Origin: Theropithecus gelada
Taxonomy: Eukaryota > Chordata > Mammalia > Primates > Cercopithecidae
Length of the DNA: 64,000 nt
NCBI RefSeq assembly: GCF_003255815.1
Contig: NC_037673.1
Location: forward strand, 6,294,908-6,358,907
Direction: 5' to 3'
In this document: piece by piece, positions 1 through 62,837 of the stretch
How the letters are laid out: every line of letters begins with the position of its first letter
Numbering within the stretch: the stretch's first letter is position 1
Made by a program: the position numbers and the translations under genes
The notes under the pieces: model-generated
Database searches by the model: none
Seen by the model: the letters and a program-made list of their open reading frames with translations, nothing else
Told to the model about the DNA's origin: nothing

Positions 1-1521
1 TCAATGTTTTTTCTCATAGTGCCGTCTCCACTGGAAAAAAAGGTATTTAAGAGTGTAAAGCTCCCTACAGGTGGATGACTGCACTTTAAAAGATATGTCA
101 CATTCAAGCTAAGTGACAAAACAAGCATTACAAATACCAATTAGGAAACAATCTCCATTTTCACCAACTACAATTAACTTTCCATTTTTGTTTTCGGGAT
201 TTTCTAACGTATTATACTTTTAAATTATACTTCAATTTTCAAACAGAAAATAATGGATTTGAACAGCAAACTCCATTCGCTATCTAAAGAGATATTAATG
301 TGCTTCCATTTGGAAAAAACACTAGGCAAGACTAATTTGCAGACCTAGGACACAGACCCTAAAATACTATTGAAAACCTCAGTTAATCAACAACGATATT
401 TTAATCCGAATGACATGAATAATGACTAATAAGAAATTTTCCACAGTTAGGCTAATATATTAGTTAAATTTTTCCTACAATCACAGTTAAACATTTCTGA
501 CTTTCTACTTTTATTTAATGGAAGTTATTTTCACATTTTTGTTAATGGAAGTTACTTCCATGTGTATTTCATAATAAAGACTGGATTTGTTACTTTCTGT
601 GCCTAATTTTATCTATCCTGTTTTCCCAGAAGGTAACGCGTTTCTGCTGGCTTCCTCTGTAAATGCTGATTTTCCTTGGTGGTCTAGCCCCATGTACAGG
701 AGGGACTAGGTCTGCAGGATGGAAGTGTCCCATGAGATGTAATCCCCACTTTACAATGGCATTTCTGGCTGTACACTAGTGGCTTGCATGGTAGAAATCC
801 CACCACAATTTCAGAAATTTCCCCAGCTTGCAACCTCTTGCTCATAAGGTCACTGTGTTCTCAGATCTCAGAATATGATATAAGGAACGAGTTTATCTTT
901 CTGATCAAAAAACAGGTGTGGGAAAACATGAGACCCAAAGGAATACTGAAAAATTGCAACCTAGGGGAAATAAAACTTCAGTTCATGACCTATTTTAAAT
1001 TTTACTTTCAAGAGGACTTTTTCCAGATATTTTAACACTCGGCTATATTCAGAGCCACCAGCTGCAAGTTTCATACTGAGTTCTGCCATGAGCAGTAACT
1101 CTGCCACTCACTGAACCAAAATGGCATTCTTCCATAATGTGGTATCGTATTTAAACCTTGCATTCTGTGCTAACAAGTTTTGTGGCAGCTTTTGGATTCT
1201 GGTCTTGACAAACTTATGTCATTCAGAAGGCATTATCACCTGGGATCATCATCTGTGCACCTCCTATGGGAACGGAACAGATGACGTCTTTACTTGTGTT
1301 TCTTTCCTTTTAAAAAAACTGTTACTCAGTTATACCATGAGTATTATTTTATAATAATATACTAAATAAACTATTTTAGTTTATTAACAAAACTAGCTTA
1401 AAAAATAATAAACTATTTTATAAATATAAACTAAATATCTAAAATGTTGACGTATTATCTCAAGAAAGGTATAAATACACAAGTAAAATGAATTTCTTAA
1501 GGGCTTGAACTCCAAAATGTC
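1..1521. other. NSUN2: NSUN2 intron 7, AT-rich, nothing recognised
   Basis: AT-rich intronic DNA between the left edge and the first Alu. Short ORFs only; no repeat family or exon recognised. Confidence 0.6.
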
Positions 1522-1816
1522 TTTTTTTTTTTTTTTTTTTTTAAGATGGGGTCTCTCACTCTGTCGCCCAGGCTGGAGTGGTGGCACCATCTTGGTTCAC
1601 TGCAAGCTCCACCTCCTGGGTTCACACCTCAGCCTCCCAAGTAGCTGGGACTACAGGCGCCCACCACCACACCCGGCTAATTTTCTGTATTTTGTTTAGT
1701 AGAGATCGGGTTTCACCGTCTTAGCCAGGATGGTCTCCATCTCCTGACCCTGTGATCCACCCGCCTTGGCCTCCCGAAGTGCTGGGATTACAGGCGTGAA
1801 CCACTGCACCCTGCTC
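1522..1816 (-). mobile_element. Alu (S/Y-like), NSUN2 intron 7
   Basis: Full-length Alu in minus orientation: poly-T at 1522-1542, both monomers, ending in the complement of the Alu 5' end (CCACTGCACCCTG). Confidence 0.95.
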
Positions 1817-2203
1817 AAAATTTCTCTCATTGAACTAAATACCATAAAATCCAATGTGATTGCATATTATTCTATGACAAAGTTTTTTTTATATACTGTA
1901 CTCATTGGAAGAACTAATACAAAATAGTAGGGGTGCACAAATTGTTCCAAGCAATAACATCCTAAAACACACCACAATGACTCTAAGATTCTATTTTCCT
2001 CTTAGGTATTTTCTCAGTTTTTTTTTTTTTCTCTTTATCTTTCTGCAGGCTATCGCAACCATCCCTTTCTGTTCTTTATCCAGCATCTGCTGTGCTGCTT
2101 CTCATTAAGACTCTACGTGTCCATCTTTTGGTTTTGGCTCACGCTATCTTTCTTTGCACCCCAAGACTCACGTACAAATGTGTCATGTTCATGCACAACT
2201 TCA

Positions 2204-15698
<13,495 letters not shown>

Positions 15699-16124
15699 CT
15701 AAAGCGCACAACCCGTCTTCCCTAAAAGCAGCGAGAGAGGGAAAACCGCGGACAGCTCTGAGGCGGAAAAAGCCTCCAGGAAGCAGCCATGAAGGCGTCT
15801 CCAAGCGAAGCGCCCAGGTTTCCCACGCGGTCTCAGGGACCTCCGCGGACAGCCTGAGGCCGCCCGTCCGCAGAGCGGCGCCGGGTTACGCCGGCCCGGC
15901 GTGGGCGGGGCGCTTGCAGGTCCCTCCCCGCGCAGGTGCTCGCCCCGCCCCCGGGGCCGCGCCCACAGCCCCGGCTGCCCTGGAGAAGCCTGGATTGAGA
16001 ACCCTGTCTGCAGTGTCCCGGCAGTGCCGAACTCGGGTAGCCGCCCGTCCCGCCCCCGCGCCGCCGCCTTATATGTTGCCTGCCGCGGCCTCTGGGGCAT
16101 GGAGCACGCTACCCAGCCCCGGCG

Positions 16125-50703
<34,579 letters not shown>

Positions 50704-51640
50704 GTGCATTTTCAACGAAATTATCTTCAAGTTGAAGCTTTCCAATGGTGTTTCTCTAGGGACTTTGTAAATAAGTTATATCTTTGTAATTTTCCTGCTA
50801 CTTCATCATTTTCAAGATGTCCTCTAGAAATATTTTTTCTAGTAATTTTGCAAGCTACCTAATAAGTACTTAAATAAACTGAAATGGAGATTGAAGTATC
50901 CTACTGTGTAACAGATCAGAATTTCAAACTCGAGGTAATAACTGCTGACATTTGTTCTAATTTCAAATTTACCTCTTTTGGCTATATCTTGCCAAGTGTG
51001 TCTAAGACTAGAGTTTACAACTGTCTTTGATGGCATTTTCAGAACAATAAATGTCACAATCCCTTCTATAGCCCCCTACAGTGATCCCTTCAAGGTCAAC
51101 AGCAGTGTTGCTTTCCCCCTGTAGGGCTGGGATATGTCTTGGAGCCCTCTCTCGGAGGCCACAGAGGCCGGGGGTAGCCATTGTGCAGTCATGGCCCAGG
51201 GGAAACTTGCCAACCTTCATTGTCAGGTGCTGTGTGTAAGTGGAGAACTTGGGGATAGAGGAGGAAGCTCCTTGTGGCTCTTCCAAGGCGGGGCAAAGGC
51301 ATCTGGACTTGTTCCAGCCCAGCCCCCCAGGTGACATCACCAGGCAGGGAGGGGTGCTGGTGGTGGTTTAGATGGAGTAAGTTGCTTTGCCATGCAAGTG
51401 GCTCCTGGGCCCTAAACAGGCACCTTTAGGCCATGGGTCACTCACCATGAGCCATCAGTATGCTCTGGTCTGACATGGTTTCTCTTTGTCCTCTAGTCTA
51501 GACCTAGTTTTTTGTTCTGTTCTCCACGTATGGATATAGTAGAGATTATTGTCTGTGAAATTTCTCCTTTGTGGATTTTGAGTTTTCCGTTGTAGTGTAA
51601 AGAATGATTACCTTCTGTAACAATAAAAAGACCACTTTTT
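50704..51640 (+). other. SRD5A1: SRD5A1 3' UTR with candidate poly(A) signals
   Basis: AT-rich unique sequence follows the stop codon. AATAAA hexamers occur at 50873-50878, 51046-51051 and 51622-51627. The last two are followed by TG/T-rich DNA. I cannot say which is used; more distal ends are possible. Confidence 0.6.
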
Positions 51641-52488
51641 AAGATTTATCCTGTTCTTTGTCGATTGAAACATAATAATTATATTGTTAAGATTCTCTAC
51701 AGCCTTCTTTTTCTTCCATAGCTAATCTTCTTCTAATTGTTTTTTGCTTTCTGTTTTGCTGTTGCTGCTTTGCAAAGCTTTTCCCTCATAGCCTGTACCT
51801 GTTATCAGTATAAAATAATCTTCCTGTTGAATGCTTCATGACTTGAATTCTACTTTGATAAAAACATTGCCATACTGCTTTTTATCTTGATGAATTCATC
51901 TGGCATTTCTTTGCTTTATCGTCTCATCTGGAGTTTTTAAATGCCATTTGTTTTAGTTGTCTTTAACAACATAATAAATAGACTTTGCCATTTAACAAGG
52001 TAGCTCAAATTCTTTTACTAGTTGTTACATCGAAACATTCTTTCATCGTGTTTCCTGTTTTTATTTGGTTTTTTCAACTTCTTCTGTTTACTATCTACAG
52101 TGATTTGGAAAGGAGATTTCCTTTAAAACAAACAAGCTTATTGGAATGGCTTTTATGATTTTTAAAGTAGCCTTGAGAGCTTCCAGTTAAATCTGATGAG
52201 CTGAACATACACCTTTCCTTCTCCCCTCTCTATCCTGACCCCAGTTGAAATCACCTAAAAGGAGTTTAAGTGGGGGAGTGGCCCCATAAAGAGAGTGAGA
52301 GAGAGCCATCACTGCAGACAGATCACAGCACGGGTGGAGATGGGCCTGATGTGGCAGAGCAGAGAGGCCATGACAGCACGCACCCAGCCGAGACCCTGGG
52401 TCCTCACACCTGGGCTGACAGAGGGCAGAGGGATATGAGCACCTCAAAGTGAGACCAACTAAACATGGTGCCCGCAGCAGAAAGCAGT
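51641..52488. other. Intergenic, downstream of SRD5A1
   Basis: T-rich unique DNA; no gene or repeat recognised. Confidence 0.5.
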
Positions 52489-52612
52489 GTCCTCTGCACT
52501 CCCACTCCCCACGGACAGCACATAGAGCCCAGAAATGAGCACAGAGAGCCCAGAAATGTCCTCTGCACTCCCACTCCCCACGGACAGCACATAGAGCCCA
52601 GAAATGAGCCAC
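52489..52612. repeat. 69-base tandem duplication (second copy partial)
   Basis: GTCCTCTGCACTCCCACTCC starts at 52489 and again at 52558; copies are nearly identical. A shorter AGAGCCCAGAAATG repeat sits at the join. Confidence 0.9.
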
Positions 52613-52999
52613 ATGCCCATTGCCGGGGAAGAGAAAGGTAGGCTGAGGTGGTGGTCTGTCCTAACACAAAAATTAACTAAGTGGGGAAAAACGGAGAACT
52701 AGGTGTTGGCATCCCAGGAAAAAAATAAAGTCTCCACATTTTGGTCTTCAGGGATCCTGCCCCATAATGGCTGGTTACCTCCTGCCTCGAGCTGCAGGGA
52801 AGCTGGGGGTGGCGTGGTGCCCCTGCAATTAACTCTCCTGCTCAGACTTTCTGGTCCTTCTTAGAAAATGTGAACCAGTGAGCAAGAAGCGCCTGGTACA
52901 TAGAAAAATCTGCATCATGAAAGAACAATGAAAGCCTCTTCAAGAAAACATGATCCTAGGCATCAAAGGGAATTTTTAAAAAGAAATCATAACTTCAGG

Positions 53000-53310
53000 G
53001 AGATTCAGCATCCACAGAGGAATGGACATCACTCACTGTGGGACATCACATACTGGGATACTACTCAGCAATGTGAAGGAATGGACTGTTGATGAATATT
53101 TATAAATCACATAATCTGGTAAAGATTTTAATATTCATAATATGTAAAGAACTATCAAAATTCAGTAATAAAGCATATGTTTTGTAAATGGACAAATGAT
53201 CTGACACTTCACCAAATAATACATACAGTGGCAAATAAGTACATGCACAGATGCTTAATGTCTTTGGTCACTGGGGAAACAATAAGGTATCAGTACACAT
53301 CTATGAGCCT
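53000..53310 (+). repeat. Old L1 ORF2 fragment, rearranged
   Basis: GGGATACTACTCAGCAATG and the later GGACAAATGATCTGACACTTCACC with GCAAATAAGTACATGCACAGATGC resemble old L1 ORF2 sequence. Diverged and out of normal order. Confidence 0.5.
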
Positions 53311-54039
53311 TTCACAAAACTGATTTGAATGCTAAAATCTATAAAAACTCATTCTGTTGAACAGTAAACTGAGGCACAAATAAATTTTAAAGAATTTATT
53401 TGATCAAACAACAATTCATGAACTAGGCAGCTCCAAACCAGACATGGTTAAGGAGCTCCACTAGGGGGAGCAAGGAGAAGGCTTCCATAGGATGGACACA
53501 GAGGAAAGCAGCACAGTTTGTGGCTCCAGCTGCACAGCTACCTCATTTGGTCTGTTCCGTTGGAAGATCCCTGGTTATATAAGTTTGGTGCCTGTCCTGG
53601 TCAGTTGAGCTTAAATCCTGTTTTTCTTCAGTATAGGTATTTACAACAAATAGCTCAAGTTAAGTTTTGCTTATGTTTGCAAAGCAAGCAAGGGTTAGGT
53701 CATTTATGAGGCCTAACTGGTTTTGTCCACCCAGGGATTCTTCAGGTCTGGTCTCCATTCTAATTTACTTTAACACTTCTACATATGATAGTCCCCAAAA
53801 TATGAACATTTTCCCAATAACACTTGTAAGCCATAACTTATTTTCCTCCATTAAATATTGTTACATTTACTTCAAGATAGTTTTAAACTACTTAAACTAC
53901 TAAATATCTTAAACTACTATTCTAAGATAGTTTTAAACTCCTTAGAAACTATGCATTTGCTCAAACAGCCTGTTCTTCAGTTAAAGTTCAAACCCGTTTG
54001 ACCAGAGAAAAGCAAACATTATTAACTAAGAATATGATT
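53311..54039. other. Intergenic, probably old repeat, family not recognised
   Basis: The style (short AT-rich direct repeats such as TAAACTACTTAAACTACTAAA at about 53883-53902) suggests old repeat DNA, but I cannot name a family. Confidence 0.35.
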
Positions 54040-54040
54040 G

Positions 54041-54392
54041 TGTTAGTCTGTTTTCATGCTGCTGATAAAGACATACCTGAGACGAGCTAATTTATAAAGA
54101 AAAAGAGGTTTAATGGACTCATGATTCCACATGGCTGATGAGGCCTCACAATCATGGCGAAAAACACATCTTACGTGGTAGCAGACAAGAGAGAACGACA
54201 GCCAAGCAAAAGCGGAAACCGCTTATAAAACCATGAGATCTCGTGAGACTTACTCACTACCGTGAGAACAGTATGGGGGAACCACCCCCATGATTCAATT
54301 ACCTCGCACTGGGTCCCTCTCACAACACGTGGGAATTGTGGGAGCTACAATTCAAGATGAGATATGGGTGGCGACACAGCCAAACTATATCA
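54041..54392 (-). mobile_element. MST/THE1-type MaLR solo LTR
   Basis: Minus-oriented: TGTTAGTCTGTTTTCATGC start, CACATGGCTGATGAGGCC, CCCCCATGATTCAATTACC, and a TATATCA end. No internal retroviral region adjacent. Confidence 0.88.
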
Positions 54393-54505
54393 ACCATTTT
54401 TTTTTTCACTTGTGAAGGTAAAACATTTAATTTAAAAATGTTGACACTACAATGTATTAAATAGTTATAAATGGACACAGTGTATTCTATAGCTGCCAAG
54501 TTTAC

Positions 54506-55513
54506 TTTTTTTTTTTTTTTTTTTACGGAAACTGTAAGTTATACTGTGGTTAAGACTTGTACCTTCACCCTTGAAAAAGCCCACATTCTATCACAGCGAT
54601 GTATGGTCAGACTTAACAGCCGCAATTGTTAAACACTTGGATCAAGTCATAACCGGTTTTATTGCAAAAGGACCCCGTACACATTTATCAATTCTAGTAC
54701 CTTAATAGCTAACCGACAAGTCATTAACATACAGAAACATACATCATGAGAAGCAAGAAATATCATCCATCCCTTCTGCATATTAGCAGCTTGTCACTCC
54801 TTAGCGACAGTGCTCACATCCCTGAGGTCAGTGGACACTCACTTTCCACATTCCTCTGGAGTGAAAGATGGAATGACTTAAGTACAAATTATAAACAATT
54901 TCTTACAAAAGTCACAAACTGAAGTATTTTACAGAATTTACTACAAAACACCATAAAAACTGCCTTCACTGAAGCGCTCTCTCTCTCGGTATCCGGCGAG
55001 CCAACTGGATGTCTTTGGGCATGATGGTGACTCTCTCAGCTTGGATGAGATAGTATCTTCTCATGGATGAGATAGTGTCTCTCAGCGTGGATGGATAGTA
55101 TCTTCAAGCAGACTCACCAGGTAGCTTCCTAGCCTCCTGCCATGCACGGATGGCTGCGCTGGGAAACTTCAGGTCGGTTTTGAAATCGGGTGCGATCTCC
55201 TGCACCTGGCTCTGCAAAGGCAGCTTCCGGATGAGCAGCTGCCCTGACTTCTGATAACCACGAATCTCTCGCAGCGCCCCCGCCCCCGGCCTGTAGGGAT
55301 GAGTTTTCTTCACCGCCCCCGGAGAGGGGCGCTGTCCTGGCGGCTTTCGTGGCCAGCTCCTTGCTGAGGGCTTTCCCCCTGGGGGATTTACAAGCTGTCA
55401 GCTTGGTTCGGGCTATTTCTTTTTCCCCAGCGCCGAAGTTGGAGGCCGCAATCGCAGAGCGAAAACCCGACGCTCCTCCAACGAAAGACCAAACTGCTCT
55501 GCGCTGCAAAGAC
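54506..55513 (-). pseudogene. Processed pseudogene of histone H3.3 (H3-3B-like)
   Basis: Minus-strand intronless copy of an H3.3 mRNA with 3' UTR and poly-A (T-run 54506-54524). Conserved pieces: ARTK-like start, [43 protein letters not shown] and MPKDIQLARRI. The start codon is ATA (55414-55416) and the stop is TCA (54970-54972). An internal duplication of a block starting GAAGATACTATC lengthens the coding part from 411 to about 447 bases, and frameshifts are present. Codon choice (for example AAAACCGACCTG and CTCATCCGGAAGCTG) is as I recall for H3-3B rather than H3-3A. Not functional. Confidence 0.93.
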
Positions 55514-56810
55514 CTTGACTAATAAAAATTTAACCTTTTTTATTAATTAAACAAAAAATCCAGTCTAAAAATGGTTTCATTCCACAAAGAGGCATCTTTC
55601 CAAATTGCAGTGAAAAAGACGAATAATTCTCAACTTTACTTTCTATTACTTGCTATGGAATTCCCTCACAAAATTGCTCTCCAGCACACCAGAACAGCAT
55701 TTGTAGAATGGTATTAGGGTAATGACAGTGTGACGCTAATTGTCTGATACACATTAACAAAAGCAGGTCACTGCTGGTCACCATAGCAAGACATTCAGCT
55801 AATAAATGGTTACCCGCTGAATCTTTACTTAGGACATTAATTGCTTCACCCACATAAAAATAAACAGCAGCCAGGAGACTACCCTAGTCAATGTCCAGAG
55901 GGTCCCCTTTCTTTCCATTTTCTGCAGGCGAGTCCTTTATGTTTAGAAACCTTGCCTGCACGGCATGCTCATGCCACCATGAGCAGGAGGTCACTGGAAG
56001 CTCAGGAGCCTCCTATTCCCCAGGCTGACTGGGGCCGTGGAGGCTGGGGAATGGGCACACATATGCCCCCATTAGCTAGATGAGGCTCACGTTCCGTTTC
56101 TTCCGGAAGCACTGCACTAGACTGTGGCCTGCTGGAGTGCAGCAACCAACTCTAAGCCATTCGCTGCCATCCACCCTAAGACCTGGTAGGGGGCCTGGGA
56201 CGTAATCAGGGCTCAAAACACATTTGCTAAACAACAACAAAATGACTCACATATTGCTTCTCACTCAAAGCAGAAAACCAAGGTAGAAAGACCACAGGGA
56301 AATGCAGCCAGGGGTGTGGATCCTGAAGAGATGCCTGAAATGAGTGTCCTGTACAGTGGGAAGGCTGGAAAAATGTTTGCCAGTTACTGTTCCTGGCTAA
56401 AGGTCATTCAGGTCCACATGCCCAAACACAACTAATCTGTGCATTTTGAGATTTGTGGATGTCCTCATAACCCTGTGTCCTTGAAAGCAAATTAGTGAGT
56501 GCCCAAGGTAGCCTGGGAGGGTGTCCCCCCTGGGGCCACTTCTGGGTAGAAGCAACTTTCAAAGCCAAAGCCCCCCAGGCCAGTTTGGGGCTCCCACATC
56601 TGCTTCTCCACTTACTCTGTTATCTGATCTTCTTCAAGTGCTGGCTCAGAGCTGGCCAGCATCACCACTGATGAGACTAGGTTATCTCTGGGTTCTGATG
56701 AAGCCCTAGATTGCCAAATAAATCGTGACTCCAGAATCTGTAGCTTAACCCTGGTTGGGTGTCCTGGGTCCCTCCAGCCTTCCTCTAATGTCTCCTGGTG
56801 AGGGTCCTCT
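55514..56810. other. Intergenic, nothing recognised
   Basis: Short overlapping ORFs only; no family resemblance or RNA gene seen. Confidence 0.5.
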
Positions 56811-57141
56811 GTCTGTTCCGGCCGCTGACAAAATACCATAAACTAGGTGACTTATACACAACCGAAAGGTATTGCCCACAGTTCTTGAGCGTGGAAAGTC
56901 CAAAATCAAAATTCGGTGTCTGGTGAGGCCCCTGTTCCTGGTTCATAGGTGATACCTCCCTGTGCTCTCACCTGGAAGAAGGGACTAGCCAGCTCTGTGG
57001 GTCTCTTTCTAAGGACACGAATCCCATTCATGAGGCCTCCACCCTCATCACCTAATCATCTCCCAAAGGTTTCACCTCCTAACACCATTGCATTGTGGGC
57101 TAGGTTCGAACATTTGAATTTGGGGCTCACAAACACTGGGA
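56811..57141 (-). repeat. MLT1-like MaLR LTR
   Basis: Minus-oriented: CAAAATACCATAAACTAGGTG, GTCTGGTGAGGCCCCTGTTC, CCTCCACCCTCATCACCTAA, ACATTTGAATTTGGGG. Diverged but in the expected order. Confidence 0.75.
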
Positions 57142-58614
57142 CGCTGCAGGCCCACTGGCTTTGCTTTTCCTATCTGAACACGTCCCCAGCCCATGCAGGC
57201 AGTGGCCAGTCCTTAGGAATTCAGCAAGGGGACTGTGCCACTGCCCACCATCACACCCCCGTCCCAGGCAAGGGGCCCATCCCATGGAAATGGCCCTGCA
57301 GTGTTGGGGTTGTGAAGCCTGTTCCTCAGGGAACCTGGGGGTCTAGCCTCTCTCCAACCCATCAGGGCCAGTGCCCCCCGGCTTGCTCTGCCCTCTGCCA
57401 CCCTCCTCTGTGGTTTGGGGTTCTCAGGGAGCTCATTGCACCCAGGCACCCTGCCCCAGTCCTTGGCACAGTGCAGCTTCCTTCTGAACTGCCCTCGGGT
57501 GTCTGTGGGCACCAGTGGGTCTACTGCTTCCCCAGACTGGGTCCCCTTCCTCCTCTCCATGCTGGGGATGGGATTGCTCTGAGGTGGCCACCCCAGGCTG
57601 GTATAGCGGCAAAAGCCCGAGCCCACAGTGCTCTCCTTAGCTTGTCTAAGCCTCTTCTTTACCCTGGGCCGGGGGCTGGAGGGAGGAGCGCAGAACCCAG
57701 CATCTCCCCGCTGCACCTTCCTCCTCCCCCCAGGACCCCAGGGCCTCTGTTGGGTCTCCCTTGCCTAGCTGGGACTTCTTTCTAAGGTCTCTTTGACCTC
57801 AACCTGTGGTTAAGCCTTGATGGTGGGTGGGGTGCAGTAGAGGAGGCAGAACTGGCTTAGCAGGAGAGGCTTTAAATCAGGCAGTACTTCAGAAATGGTA
57901 GCCATGCTGCGATGGCCGGTTGCCTTATTTGTTTTAAACCAAGCACTTTCCCAGCAGCCCTAATGGTCCTCTGCCTTTATTGCCTGAAAATCCCCTTCAG
58001 CAATCCTAAAGCCTCTCCCAGCTTGACTTGGCCCTCTCCCTGGTGGAGACATCAGGGCTGCCAAGGCTTGCTTCTCTCTTTTCCTACCTTTTACCTGTTT
58101 CTGACTCAAACCACCTCTGTGCTAGGCTTCTCCCTCAGAGAGGCCTCTGCGCATGACTTCAGTCACCCAACACTGACAGAACTTAGAACCCAATAGCCCA
58201 TTTCTCTCCTTCCATCCAGACCCTGTCTGCTGTTATCTGTAGGAAGACCACAGCCAACTGCTATCATGACCAAAGCTAAAATCCAGTGAGACAGAGAACA
58301 ATAGTTGTACCCGTCTCCTCCTTATCTCCAAGGCCAGTGGTGCATGCATTTGTGCATTCAACAATATTTGCCAAGCACTTACTATATGTCAAGCACAGCA
58401 GTGGGTGCTGAGGACAGATGGGTAGGCAAAACAGTCCTGGCCCAGGTGGAGTGACAGGTAAGAAACAAGTAAGTAGCTAAAATAGAAAAAAATGGGCAGA
58501 AAAAAATGACAAGAATAAAAGCAAGGAAAAGGGAAGGGACCCTCTCTTGTGTCTGATACAGCCATAATCTTCTCCATAGGCCATTGCTATAACCAAAGCT
58601 TGCCCACCTTTCTT
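57142..58614. other. Intergenic, GC-richer stretch
   Basis: Holds part of a 278-codon ORF (56949-57785) judged non-coding. 58345-58470 resembles an L2-type sequence (GCCAAGCACTTACTATATG, then GTGCTGAGGACAG). Nothing else recognised. Confidence 0.4.
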
Positions 58615-58686
58615 AAGATACTCATCAACCAGGTCATTGCAAGTACTGTTAATTGATTCCTTTTTATGGCTGAGTAGTATTCCATT

Positions 58687-58734
58687 GTGTGTGTGTGTGT
58701 GTGTATGAGTGTGTGTATGTATGTATGTGTGTGT
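58687..58734. repeat. (TG)n microsatellite with GTAT variants
   Basis: Interrupted TG dinucleotide run within the inverted L1 segment. Confidence 0.85.
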
Positions 58735-58905
58735 ATATATATATCCCAGTTTCTTTATCCACTTGCTGACTGATGGGCATTTGAGTTGGTTCCGCAATTT
58801 TGCAATTGTGAATTGTGCTGCTGCAAACATGTGCGTGCAAGTATCTTTTTTGAATAATGACTTCTTTTCCTCTGGGTGGATACCCAGTAGTGGGATTGCT
58901 GGATC

Positions 58906-59099
58906 AAATGGTAGTTCTACTTTTAGTTCTTTAAGGAATCTCCACACTGTTTTCCATGGTGGCTGGTGGCTGTACTGGTTTACATTCCCACCAGCAGTGT
59001 AGAAATGGTAGTTCTACTTTTAGTTCTTCAAGGAATCTCCACACTGTTTTCCATGGTGGCTGGTGGCTGTACTGGTTTACATTCCCACCAGCAGTGTAG
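58906..59099. repeat. 97-base tandem duplication inside the inverted L1
   Basis: Copies 58906-59002 and 59003-59099 each run from AAATGGTAGTTCTAC to CAGCAGTGTAG and differ at one base that I can see (TTTAAGG against TTCAAGG). Confidence 0.95.
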
Positions 59100-59813
59100 A
59101 AGTGTTCCCTGATTGCCGCATGCATGCCAACATCTACTGTTTTTTCATTTTTTGATTATGACCATTCTTGCAGGAGTAAGGGGGTATCACATTGTGGCTT
59201 TTATTTGCATTTCCCTGATCATTAGTGATGTTGAGCATTTTTTCATATGTTTGTTGACCATTTGTATATCTTCTTTTGAGAATTGTCTATTCATGTCCTT
59301 AACCCACTTTTTGATGGGATTGTTTTTTTCTCATTGATTTGTTTGAGCTTGTTGTAGATTCTGGATATTAGTCCTTTGTCTGATGTATAGATTGTGAAGA
59401 TTTTCTCTGACTCTGTGCGTTGCCCATTTACTCTGCTGACTGTTCCTTTTACCATGCAAAAGCTCTTTAGTTTAATTAACTCCCGTCTATTTATCTTTGT
59501 TTTTATTGTTGGAGACTATTATTCTAAGTTAAGTAACTCAGGAATGGAAAACCAAATATCATATGTTCTCATTGATATGTGGAAGCTAAGCTATGAGGAC
59601 ACAAAGGCATAAGAATGATACAATGGACTTTGGAGACTTGGGGGGAAAGTTGGGGGGGTGAGGAATAAAAGACAACATTTATGTTATAGTATATACCACT
59701 TAGGAGATGGGTGCACCGGGATCTCCCAGATCACCACTAAAGAATTTACTCAAGTAACCAAATACCACCTGTACCCCAATAACTTATGGGAAAAAAAAAG
59801 ATACTGATCAACC

Positions 59814-62158
<2,345 letters not shown>

Positions 62159-62173
62159 GAAACCTGTGCTCTG

Positions 62174-62837
62174 AGACTTGCAGTCACCACTGGGAGTCAG
62201 AAACAGGACTTTTGGCTCTAAAACAGTCACATGAACTAAGTCTTTATGAAATTCGGGTTCCAAAAGCAATCATGCATTTGAAAATCCAAGTATATTTTAG
62301 AAGAACTGGAAGAAAAAAGACATCAGAGATGATGCAAATAAAAAGATGAATTCATAAGAGATAAACTCACATCTTGCCTTTTTTATTTTTCTGGAGACAT
62401 TTGGGGGCTGTTTTGAAGGAACGAGATGAGCTGGCCCACTGAGGCTACACCTCTCGGCGCCATTAGCCAAATTCATCACAAGAAAAGGTGCCTTGCTGTC
62501 TACCCTGGACATTCTGCTGGAGCTTTTGTGACCGAGCGCACTGATAACTGTCCCCTTTGTCCCACAACCAGCATAAACCTCTTGTTCTAATGGGGCCACT
62601 CTCTCCAGGCACCTGTCCAAACTCCCAGCACCAGTTGCACATCTTCATGCTGTTCCTCGCTGTGTTTCAACAGTCCCTCTCTCAGCCCTGACATAACACT
62701 TCTCCTGCCACCACATCACTCCCTTGATTTTTCCTTATGTCCCAACCTTCCCTGAGATTCTGAGTTTTAGGTGGCATGAATGAATGATTAATTAGAGAAG
62801 ACCTCTTCCACCACCCTGACTCCCAGCCCTAGCTTCC
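62174..62837. other. Intergenic, nothing recognised
   Basis: Unique DNA between the L1 and a MIR. Confidence 0.5.

Larger units (their letters stand above)
58631..59797 (+). mobile_element. L1 insertion with 5' inversion (twin priming)
   Basis: The 3' end of a primate L1 (59511-59797, plus strand, ending in poly-A after the ACCACCTGTACCCCAATAAC region) is preceded by a segment in opposite orientation (58631-59510) that comes from just upstream in the same element. Both ends are bounded by a 16-base direct repeat, AAGATACTCATCAACC (58615-58630) and AAGATACTGATCAACC (59798-59813), one mismatch. Contains a TG microsatellite at 58687-58734 and a 97-base tandem duplication. Confidence 0.88.

Noticed and set aside
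56949..57785. 278-codon ORF downstream of SRD5A1
   Set aside because: Begins inside an MLT1-like LTR, Pro/Leu-rich, with a 167-codon antisense ORF; looks like chance in GC-rich DNA.
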